Positions 1-9,800 of a stretch of DNA of 26,694 nucleotides are shown here, piece after piece (within the stretch, counting starts at the first letter, position 1; every line of letters starts with the position of its first letter). Under the pieces are notes generated by a model, which had not been told where the DNA came from, did not search any database, and saw nothing but the letters and a program-made list of their open reading frames with translations. Made by a program: the position numbers and the translations under genes. The stretch spans positions 190,743 through 217,436 of the forward strand of contig BLXT01002056.1 in assembly GCA_019648995.1 (NCBI GenBank). The letters are read 5' to 3'. The DNA is from Plakobranchus ocellatus (taxonomy: Eukaryota; Mollusca; Gastropoda; Plakobranchidae).

Positions 1-202
1 TGGAGATTCGCAGTGGATAATTAACCTTTTTATCGCCTGTGGCTGCCCAGGGTTTTTGTTCTCGGGATTCGCTATAAAAAAGGTAGGAGTGAAAACGTCG
101 GGAATGTTTGCAATGATCTTATGCAACATAGGCTTCATTGCTTCTGCCTGGACCCTTCGGGTATCTGCAATAGGAACCGCGATGTTCATGGGTCTTTTGA
201 AC

Positions 203-205
203 TGA
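203..205 (+). other. In-frame TGA stop inside MFS pseudogene
   Basis: Codon TGA separates ...MGLLN from MGVGITM in one continuous reading frame with conserved MFS character on both sides. A glycine codon (GGA) changed to TGA would explain it by a single substitution. This is inference from the usual Gly-rich helix there. Confidence 0.75.
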
Positions 206-810
206 ATGGGTGTGGGCATAACCATGTGTGTTGGCTTTATGTATGTCATGTATGTCAACGCTTGGTTTGAGAAACACAACAGACTTTTCCCTGCCACGGT
301 GACCAGTGCTCCTACCATCCTGGCCATTTTGCAGAATCAAGTAATTACAGAACACGCCAATCCTATCAATCTAGTGGCTCATACCGATATTAGTTACAGG
401 AACTATTTTTCACATGCGGAAATATTGGATCGGGTACCGAGGGTGATTGCAGTGCTTGGTGCCATGACACAGGGAATTCTGGTGACAGAGTACTTTTTGC
501 TGTCGAGCCCAGACCCAATTCCTTCAGGTGTTTTTCCAGAAGCAAAAATTGATGATCATCAAGTATTGGCCTGCAATAAAGAAAGTGAGCAACTAGATGC
601 TCGAGCAACAGAGAGCTACAACATGAATGTGAAAAACTCACGAATTGGTGATATGGAAACGACGCTTTATAAATCCAATAGCACTGATCAGAAAGACAGC
701 AAAGATGCGACATTTGTTTATAGAAAGTTGAAAAGCGCACACTTAAATGACAGCAGTCTACAGAAAGCAAGACAAAAGGCTACCAGAGAAAAGTCGCTGT
801 TGATCTCTAC

Positions 811-820
811 TAATCTTTGA
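811..820 (+). other. Frameshift site in MFS pseudogene
   Basis: The upstream frame stops with TGA at 818-820. The downstream frame has a TAA at 811-813, so the switch must lie in this roughly 10-base window. The downstream frame opens with LKALKTGAFYALLLY, the expected start of the second MFS half after the cytoplasmic linker. Loss of one base fits. Confidence 0.7.
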
Positions 821-1407
821 AGGCTCTCAAAACAGGCGCATTTTATGCACTGTTGCTTTACTGTGCTGCGCTTGTACATGGCATGATTTTGAAAAACAAC
901 TTCTACAAACAGTTTGGACTCCTTTATATTGACAAAGACAAGTTTTTGACATTGGTCGGCAGCAACATTCCACTCGCAGCTTCAGTAACACTAGTCTCAT
1001 TTGGAGGGTGTATTGATAAAGGCATTCTTAGTCTTCAGGACTGTCTCGTGATCAGTGTCGCTGCGAACGAAGTGCTCTGTTTCGTTTGGTTTGTTGCAGC
1101 TCAAGTTAATGACATAGTGTACATGCTCTTAATCCTTGCCATCGGGTGCGCACACAATATAACCTATACAGTTAGAGCCACAGGAACCATTCAACTGTTC
1201 GGAAAAGATAATTTTTACATCCTTATCGGGATGGTGTACTCTGCTGCATCAATTGGTTCTATACTGTCAGCTGTGATTGTGTCTCCATTCCGGCAAGCAT
1301 TCGGATGGTTCGGATTGTTTACATCCTGTAGGATTCTAAGTGTGGCAGTTCTGATCTTAACAGTCTTTGCAAACTTTAATACTGCATTGACAGTGACCGT
1401 AACATGA

Positions 1408-1782
1408 AAGCAATGAAATGTTTCTTCCGTTGTGAAATTCTCTATGCTCTCACAGATAATTTTGTGTCTGTCAAATGAGTGAACAGAGCATAAAATGCAT
1501 CTAAACATTAAGTATTCACAACACTACTTGATTTCAGAGGCAGAAAAGACGACACAAAAAAAAAACTTCTCAGGAACGGCAGGACTAAAGGTTTGAGGTT
1601 TGCAAAAACAAATATTTGGTTTTTCATTAATGTGAAGCCAATAGAAGTAAACAATCAACTAACATTGTAGTAATTGTTGACAGAAAATGATACAATACAT
1701 TCACACATTTCTCAAGATTACTCATGCATCAGTTTTTTTTTTGTTTTTTTTTTTTACTTTGGGCCTCTTAAAGATATGAGGT
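1408..1782. other. 3' flank of the MFS pseudogene, no gene seen
   Basis: AT-rich sequence with a 10-A run at 1556-1565 and T-rich tracts at 1732-1755. No canonical AATAAA was seen between the stop and the A-run. If the transporter copy is a retrocopy, the A-run could be its decayed poly(A) tail. I see no coding signal. Confidence 0.5.
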
Positions 1783-2180
1783 GTCATCATAGTTATGTGC
1801 AAAAGATTTTCTACAAGCCTTATTTGAAAAAAAATTAACTCAACAATACATAATTTTTTATTTTTTGAGTGTAATGGCATACGAAGTACTGCTTAATGTT
1901 TAAAAAATCAGCTTCGGTTGCATCCTTGCTGTCTAAAGGGGCCAAATAAGTTTCGTACATAACTATGAGGACAAAATAATCAAAAAAGTGGTCATCCATC
2001 CACAAATTAAGCTCATTCCCCACCAAGTACAGAGACGCAGACCATTTTTCTTTTACATGGATCTACTCCTACTTTCCAACTCTGCATGAAAACTCGGAAA
2101 TTACCTCACTGATACTCGATTGGGCTTTTCTCTTTTGTAATTGGAGATTTTTTTTCCAAACTGCAGTAAAAAAAAGTGAC
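1783..2180 (+). repeat. Diverged dispersed repeat, copy 1
   Basis: This stretch aligns along its full length, same orientation, with 19836-20232. Shared blocks include GTCATCAT at the start, GAGTGTA.TGGCAT, AAGCTCATTC.CCAC.AAGTA and TTTTGTAATTGGAGA near the end, with many substitutions and small indels between. No long open frame, terminal repeats or recognisable protein is visible, so the class of element is unknown. The divergence suggests an old insertion or duplication. Confidence 0.72.
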
Positions 2181-3568
2181 AAAATTTTGATGTCCACCTT
2201 TTGGCGATTGTTTATATATCAATAACACTTAATCAGAAATAAAAAAAAACCAGACTAAAATGATAATTAAGGATGTAAAATCCATGTCTAAATGCTATAG
2301 CTGGTACATAGCATACAATACGTTTTGTAAGTGCAATAGATAAATGTATGGTAATGCCACCTAATGACATCTTTCCTTTATGGTATGATTGAAAAATACA
2401 AGCTGGCTATTTACCCTTTAGGAAAGTGAAGAGACATTGACATAGTAATATTAGCCTCTGATGATATTACGAACCAAATGTTTTCTACATTCTGAAACTT
2501 TTTCTTTTTGGATATAACCTTTTAAGTTGCCTGTTCCTTCATTTATTTATTTTATATTTTCACTGCATAGTTGCTTCTACTTCTTTGAGTGGAAGAATAT
2601 ATGAAGTGTATTTCTTCCAGAAAAGTACTCTTGTCATATCTATGTCTCCATTTATTGTACAGTGAAAACAACCATTTTGCTTAAATTTATTTTCTATGAA
2701 TGGACCATCATTAATTCTAAATATTAAAGCAATTTCATTGTATACATCTAAGCAAAATTTCCTATTGTGTATATCTTTTTGTTGAGTTCTGTATATATAA
2801 GAATGGTCTGCCTCTGTGCCTTTCGTTTCAATATTTAGAAATTATGAATTTTCAAAAAATTACACTACAAAAGAAAATTCGAATGCAACTGGGTGAAATT
2901 ACAATTCGCTTTATCAATTGAGATTTTTGTTACATTGGCTTTAGACAATATGTTGACAAACCTCATTCCAGCCATTGTCTATGTAAATGTTTTAAGACCA
3001 GCCAAGAGCTGCCGCACAGCTTGACCAAAGGAAAAAAAAACTAAATATTAGTCTAGATGTTCCATTTTTGCACGTTAAAAAAGAGGGCCTCTCTATTAAA
3101 TCAGTAAAAGTAAAAACTACAAAAAAACTATGGCCTATCTGTCTCAACTTTGAAACTTTTTTAAACAATTAAAAATCTTAAAAATTACTTTCGAAGCCAT
3201 TCTATCAAAATTAAAATTTGAAATAAATTAAGATGAGTCTCAAAGAACAAAAATTAATAATACATAGGAAGAAAAATCCTTTTTCTTTAGTATAGTTCTA
3301 ATTCAATTTACATCCCCTACTTGTGATAATAAGAGCAATAGATATCTTGTGATTTTTATAATTCTTTCGATCAACCAATAATTTTCAATTCAAATCATAT
3401 GAATGATTTTCAAGAGTTAACAATGGGCAGTTAAAATTTCCTGCTTTAAAACTATCTGGACACATTGTAAGGCTAAATTATATATACTCTATATACTGTA
3501 ATTCAATTAGTGGAGAGTTTCGCAAACACGCTCGAAGAAGGCAGTTTGACCCCTAAGAAAATATTTAT
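2181..3568. other. AT-rich intergenic / possible 3' region, no gene seen
   Basis: Very AT-rich, with many stops in all frames. I looked on the minus strand for further exons of the SLF2-like gene that would encode the missing C-terminal helices and found none with a convincing acceptor, open frame and family motif. Confidence 0.4.
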
Positions 3569-3601
3569 TTATGTCCACATTGGGTAGCTAGATATTGCAA
3601 G
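3569..3601 (-). CDS. Alternative terminal exon candidate of the SLF2-like gene
   Basis: On the minus strand a long pyrimidine tract ending TTTTTCTCAAG precedes an in-phase stretch reading LAISSYPMWT and stop (TAA at 3569-3571), overlapped by an AATAAA-type signal. The phase (0) fits the donor at 3967/3968. The acceptor is better than that of the 3842-3895 candidate, but the peptide is only 10 residues, so chance is a real possibility. Confidence 0.3.
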   Translation of the reverse strand, partial: LAISSYPMWT

Positions 3602-3725
3602 CTTGAGAAAAAGTAAAGGCAGCAAGGAAAGCAATAGAAAAGTACTTTAAATTACAGTGCGCCTAAGAACATCAAACCTATCTCTCATCACCTTGTGCTT
3701 GTTTAGCACAAGAGAATCATTATGT

Positions 3726-3731
3726 TTTTAT
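3726..3731 (-). terminator. Possible polyadenylation signal
   Basis: TTTATT on the plus strand reads AATAAA on the minus strand, about 110 bases past the TAA at 3842-3844. The position suits a 3' end for the SLF2-like gene if the 3842-3895 exon is used. Such hexamers are common in AT-rich DNA. Confidence 0.3.
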
Positions 3732-3841
3732 TAACTTATGAGTGACAGACACTCTATTCCATTGATTCATGGCAGAACTCCTCCTTTTCTTTCTCGTGTA
3801 TGTGTGGTGTTACAAAAGCTAAAACTCTAACATAGCCGGGA

Positions 3842-3895
3842 TTACTCATCGTCGCAAGCCGAATCTTCACACAGTAATATTTCCACTAAAACGTT
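3842..3895 (-). CDS. Exon 15 candidate (terminal), doubtful
   Basis: In phase 0 after the donor at 3967/3968 it reads NVLVEILLCEDSACDDE and TAA. The intron would be only 72 bases with a CA-rich rather than T-rich tract. Its DNA resembles the preceding exon (CACAAGAA.GTTT.AGTG and TGTGAAGATTCGGCTTGCG against GTGAGGAGGATTGGTCTTCG), but in another frame. It may therefore be a relic of a tandem exon duplication, recruited as the end of the gene or not used at all. Confidence 0.35.
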   Translation of the reverse strand, partial: NVLVEILLCEDSACDDE

Positions 3896-6800
3896 CTTGT
3901 GTGTATGTATGTGTGTGAATACTTGAGGTGCAAAATAATAAGCTCAGGCATCACTAGAAATACTTACCTCCGAAGACCAATCCTCCTCACTGTAACATTG
4001 AAGGATGGCACTGAAACATTCTTGTGCCTCTAGACTGATAGACCTTAGGGAGAAAAAAAATGAGACATGATTTGCAAACAACAGTATTGACAAACAGGAT
4101 TTTAATTTATTTATCTACTTTCACACTTCTTGAATGCTCAATTCAATTCATATTTGTATGAGATAGGGTGATTGTGAGCTGCTGTCAGAAGTTTGATGGA
4201 GGGTGGGAGTTGAAAAAAATCAACAACTTGTAATGAAAAATTAAAACATTTATATCGTGAAACCAAATTTAAAAAGTTTTTCTTTTTCAGTCTTAGGGAA
4301 ATTATCTCCTGTAAAATATTTATTACCGTAGCAGAGAACTAACACACCTGTATCCATTTTTCACCTTGCAAATCTCAAAAGATCCAGTTTCAGATTATAT
4401 TAAATTGTCAATGGTTTCAATATCTATAAAATGTGACAAAGACTTTATTTGGATAGGTCTTGAGACATTTAGTGGAAAAAACAAACATCTTGAAAAAGCT
4501 CTAGATGACATGTGACCCCCATTGAGGTTGGGACTTGTTCAGTTATATATTTTTTTTCTCAGATATGTATTTCCAAATTGCCTAAATTTCAACAAGTTCT
4601 TCCACTACACCACATAATTCAAAACAAACTCAAACAGTCATAATTCAGAGCAAAAGAGAATTGTCCTTTTACAGGTAAAAAATTTTTTCAGTTACAAAAT
4701 AGTTTCCAGTATTTTTGGACACATACCTGTTAATATGATTATCTAGTTCTACCTTGGCCAGCATAAAAAATATCTGAGTGAGGTCTTCTTTAGCCATGCT
4801 TGGTCTAAAAATATACAATTTTTTTTTAAATGATAAGAAGTAAAGAAATGAATAAAAATTTGTCTTGCAAGGAATTTTTTTTACAATGTAGTTATAAAAA
4901 ACATTCATGTGAAGAAAAGAAAGCAAAAACAGAAACTGAAACTATTATCAGCAAATTTATGAGGAATGTAAAAAAAAACCAATAAATAAAGTAAGTAATA
5001 ACTCATCTATTTTCTAAGAATTAAAATGAAATGATAACAATTAAGGAAGCAAAGATATAGGCAAAAACACAACCACAATATTTTTTAAGACTCCGACCAT
5101 ACCACCTGTCCTATGTTTGATGTTGTATAAACAAATTGGCGTATCTTTTTTGTCATAGATGTGGAAATATTGCTTAACCCAACACATTTTACAGTATTAT
5201 TCACATAAGTAAATCCCTTGCAACTCCTAATTTTGACAGTGAACAAAGTAACAAAGGAAATCCATTCATAAGAAATAAAAATAAAACTGCAGTATCAACA
5301 TTACAATAAAAACTAATAGTAACAGTGTAAAATACTACTTGACATATCTAACAGTGAAATACATGACTTTTATCCTCATAAAACCATATTTTAAAAAGCA
5401 TGCTAAAGTATAACTAAAAAAAAAAAACTACTTATGTCAGAGATGTAAATAACATTTTCAAAAATTCTCTGAAAATCAACTGCTAGGAGCAACACCAGGC
5501 CCTTGTGGAGGGCTCAGGGGGCAAAGCAAAGCTGTTTATGACAAGTAGGCCTAGTTCATTAACCAATGAAAACACTCCATGAAATCAACAAAGAATTTTA
5601 GCCAGGGCTAGGCTACCCATCAAGTCCAATTTGTTTAGAACTTCACACAGATAGACCAGAGCCTACTTGAGGCTAGCATTATCCACCAGGCTCTCGATTC
5701 CATTCAATTCACTTAGGTAAGTTCACTTTCGGTGTAAGGGGTGGACAACTAAAAAGTTGTGAAATTAGCATTCAAGATCTTTCACTGAACCTCTAAGAAT
5801 TTGTGGATCTATTCATTCTTACTTTTCCCAAAATTTTTCTTTGAAAATTCCGGCGGTTGAATAGCCTACTATATACAGAAAAGTACCGGCCTGGGCCAAC
5901 TTCTAATCATGGAAATAAGAGTAATCGACAACACAAATCTGCATTAGGTCTATAACACATTACTTTAAAGGGTTTATTATTATTGTAATAAAAACAATTG
6001 ATTTTGACAGTGAGTGGACAGGGCTAATTATGGCAAAAATAAAGGAAAGAGAGTTAAATATATTACAAAAACAGGCACTGTTGTGAGAAAATCTAAAATC
6101 AGAGAAAATCTGAATTATTTACATCCCTGATATGTGTATACTTCTTATACTTACTTCGTTTGCAAAGCTAATGCCATGACTTTGTAAACCATTTGAACAT
6201 TTTCCTTCTGCAACTGCCCTTTTGGAGTTTCTTTGCATTCTACATTTTCATCATTTTCTACTGTCAAAAATTTTCTGCAAAGGTACATAAGTTTGAAAAT
6301 TTCAGTAGTGAAGCTCAATGGAATAGTATCATAACAGATGCAGAAGAAAAGTAGATATTTAATTACAGCAATAATGTATCCCAATACAGCATTAAGACAT
6401 GTGAGAATAGTATTAAAATATTTGATCATTGCAGGTTGATTCTTAGAATTTTCTAATGCAAGCACTTTGATTTTGGGTAAAATTCATGATCCCTTTTATT
6501 CAGATCATATTTTCTAGATACCTTCATTATCAGTGCTATGCATTCTAATCTATGTACAAGTCCTATTGAACTTATCGATTTAAAATAGTGTACATTCACA
6601 TCACAAGAGAAAAAAAAAAACAACAAAAAATCCTTGTTTTAAACCCTACCTGACATATTTTATTGCTTTTCCTTAAAACAGAAAGAAATCTTAGATAATC
6701 GTGACCATGTAAGCCGTAAGCCAGTAAATTTTCTTTTTAAGCTGAAAATTAAAATAAAGCTTTTCATGCCTTGACCTTGTTTGAAATAACACAAGCATTG

Positions 6801-9800
6801 CCTGATTGAGGTAACTGCCCACAATAATCCTTTTTTTTTACCTATTTAAAAATTGTGTTTTATCTTTGTATTTTAATTGATTGATTTTATTAACCTGAAT
6901 GTAGATAAACTATAATAAAATGTCCCACAAATTCGTCAAACTGTCACCATAATTGATTAAATTTAAGTAGAGCAATAACTTATTTCTTCTTCACTTAAGT
7001 TTTCTTCCACACTTGGCATGTATATTCTGTGTTTATAAAAACAAAAGAAAAAGTAATGAATGCCTGTAATATAAAGACCCTTTAGACCTCCAGTTTCATA
7101 GGATCAGTGAGGACCACAATGATACTTATTCAACTTGAGTAAAACACCACTTAATTCATTAAGATCAAGTAAAGTTATGTCACATATTTACCCAGAGGAG
7201 CCATAAAAAATAATGCAGACTAATGTTCAGTGATCCAAAACACATTATGAGCAAGAGAGCACATATACAATTTTTAATACTTTTGTCAACATTTAAAGTA
7301 AGGTTTAACTCCAACCTTATTTCATCTTGCGAGTACTTGTGTTCTTTTCCTAAGAGGTCTTCTGCTCTGGCTCCTAAAAAAATAGAAAGTTGACAGGCAA
7401 GACACAAGTATTTAGAAAATTCTTGGCAAATACCTGGCAGCCTGAATGTGAGTGGTTACTCACTATTATACCTTTTAAGGCTAATAAAAAAAACAAAAAA
7501 AACAAACAAATTGGGGAAACTATGCAACTATCTACATGGTGCACAATAAGAATCATCCTTTCAAGAGAATTATCAAATCCAATTTCAAGGTAGACAATCA
7601 GTTTTCAAATTTCTTTACACAAAAGTTATTTCACAACTTCTGATTTAACTGTGGGTGTGATAATCATAAGTAACAACAATGAAAAAATCATCCCTTTTTA
7701 CTGAGTATAATTTTCTATAAATTGGAAGTTTCAGGTGGATCTGATAAATCAAACAGAACATTGAAAGGGAGTAAAGTGATAAAAGTGCCATCATGCGAAA
7801 AAAAAAAATACTATTTTAGAGTACATCTGCATGATACTGTAATTTGTCATGGAATCAAAGATGAGCTGGCTACACACTCTTTTAATTGCATGCATTTGTC
7901 AATTTTTCATTCAATCATTGATCATAATTAATTTTTTTTTATCATATCACAAGGTTTAGTCTATTTCCTTGAGATTTTTAGTAATTTTACAGCAGGCTGA
8001 TACCCTTTGATATCACTATTAATAAAGAATCATGCTGGGAAATAAAAGAATAAAGAAATAATACTCTTTTTTTCTCAATTGAAGTGGATACACAAAATTG
8101 CTGAAAAACATTTCTTGGCAAAATATTTACAGTCTCTAGAATATTCCTGCTTATTTAGACTCTTCATTGTTACCACACAAAAAAACTATAGACCATTATG
8201 TCATACATTGTTAATTTTATGACCATAATAGTTAAAGGCCACCTCCACTATTAAAGTACAAGTGGTAATAAAACTGCTTGCTTACCGAGGTTGACAAAAA
8301 TACGCATGAGAGCGAGTGGATGAGGACACCATGATATATGAGGCCCAGAACTTTTACCAAGGGAGCTGACTTTAAATTGATGAAGGGTGCCAATTAAATT
8401 GTTGTAGCAGCTATGAACTGTAACAGGTGAAGAGTGAACAGCCACTAACAATGAAAAAAAAAAGATATATATTGTTACAAACAAACAAAAAAATTCAAAA
8501 TAAACCCCCAAAAAACCTAACTATTTATATAACTAAACAAACATAATTGAAAACTAAAACCTCATACAAGAAAGTCACTGAATTTTTTTGGCAAAAAAAA
8601 AAAAAAGGATAGAGTCATTTGGGCAGCAACCATTTGTTTCAAAGAGTTGAATTAAATGCATCATTGAGAGTCTCTAAAATGTGTGCAAATTATATCAAAC
8701 ACAACCAAATATACCCAAAATGTAATGGACCTCTCACAGTTGAATATGTGCTTATTTCCCACTACCAAAAGATATTTCTTGATTGAAAATGACACAAAGT
8801 TGGCTGAAAAGAATATATATGTGTCAATACATGTACCCAAAGAACAAAAGCTATCATGATAAGTCACTTGATGACCCTGATAAAAAAATCTATTAACTGT
8901 TCAGCAATGACAAAAGAAGGGCTCTCAGTTTGCTTGTGCATATGGCCAATCTCCAGCTTTAAGGTCTTGGTCAGGCCAGGACGCAACTGGTTGGCTCAAA
9001 CTTGAACCCAAAACAAAAAGATCCTTGCAGATTTCAGGACAGGTTGTCTATCAATATACCACCATCCCCATCCATGCTCAGTAAAGTAATTGTCATTTAA
9101 GATGTTTTAGAGATGAAAATTGTATCCCACAATCTAAAAAACAAATGCGATGTGTTCAGTGAAAATAACGCATATATCGCTGGGTTCTATTTCGAACTAC
9201 AGGCAAAACAGTGATGTCAGGTCAATATCTAGCGTAATTGATACTGTTGTGTAAAATCAGTCTAATTAACAAAATTAATTTATGATGTCCCAAAAGGATA
9301 ATCTAATTTTTTGTCTAACGGTGTTTTCAAAAGCTTTTTATTCATGTCATATTGTGTCCTCTTTTTGTGAAAGAAGTGGTTCTCTTGCAAATTATATCTT
9401 TGTATTCTCTGGGTCATCCACCCCACAAAGATACCAAAACAAATAAATCTATACCTCTATGTCATATCAATCAATCTTTCATCTTTTCATTTCAATCTGC
9501 AAAAGTCTTTCCTAACAATGAAAATAGTTTTTAAGGAATTTAAATTGCGAGCTATTCTCCACTTCTAAGGGCTTGTTTATCTGCAACATGTCGGTATCCT
9601 CTAAGTCTAAATCTGATTCTAAATGAAGTGTTATCATGAAATGTTGCAAAAATGATGGCCATGATCAGCTAAATCAGTTCAAAGTGGATTATTTTGTCTC
9701 TGAGGATGGCAGCTCAGATGAAGATGAGGATGAGGATGCTTATGTTAAGAAGAATCACAATGATCAACTGAGCTACCAAGCTCATATTACCCCAAACAAA

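Larger units (their letters stand above)
1..1407 (+). pseudogene. Major facilitator superfamily transporter pseudogene (OFA / monocarboxylate-transporter-like), 5' end outside window
   Basis: An open frame enters at base 2 and encodes hydrophobic helices with a loop GFAIKKVGVKTSG at the place of the MFS TM2-TM3 motif A. It then shows a NAWFEKHN segment and a LDRVP segment before a hydrophobic helix, features I associate with oxalate/formate-antiporter-like MFS carriers. A polar linker (about 515-810) is followed by a second membrane half (817-1404, TGA at 1405-1407). Two lesions break it: an in-frame TGA at 203-205 directly before MGVGITM, and a shift from frame 2 to frame 1 between 811 and 820, best explained by loss of one base. 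No introns interrupt 1.4 kb, whereas the neighbouring gene is cut into tiny exons, so a processed (retro) copy is possible. A 10-A run lies at 1556-1565. The substrate cannot be told. A living gene with two sequencing errors is the main alternative. Confidence 0.72.

Noticed and set aside
203..205. Selenocysteine reading of the in-frame TGA
   Set aside because: OFA-type MFS carriers are not known selenoproteins, and a frameshift further down shows the copy is damaged anyway.
206..820. Independent intact 204-residue gene starting at ATG 206
   Set aside because: The same frame continues upstream with transporter helices before the TGA, so this ATG is an internal codon of the broken MFS gene.
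4669..4926. Single-exon minus-strand gene
   Set aside because: Only 4727-4804 has coding character; the rest of the frame runs through intron sequence on both sides of clear splice sites.
6652..6673. 22-base micro-exon of the SLF2-like gene
   Set aside because: It has AG/GT borders, but its phase cannot be joined to both exon 11 and exon 12 without another unsupported exon.
6975..7018. Extra exon in intron 11 (minus strand)
   Set aside because: The acceptor is strong and one frame is open (MPSVEENLSEEEISYCST then stop), but no donor gives a continuous product with exon 12. It is kept only as a possible alternative exon.
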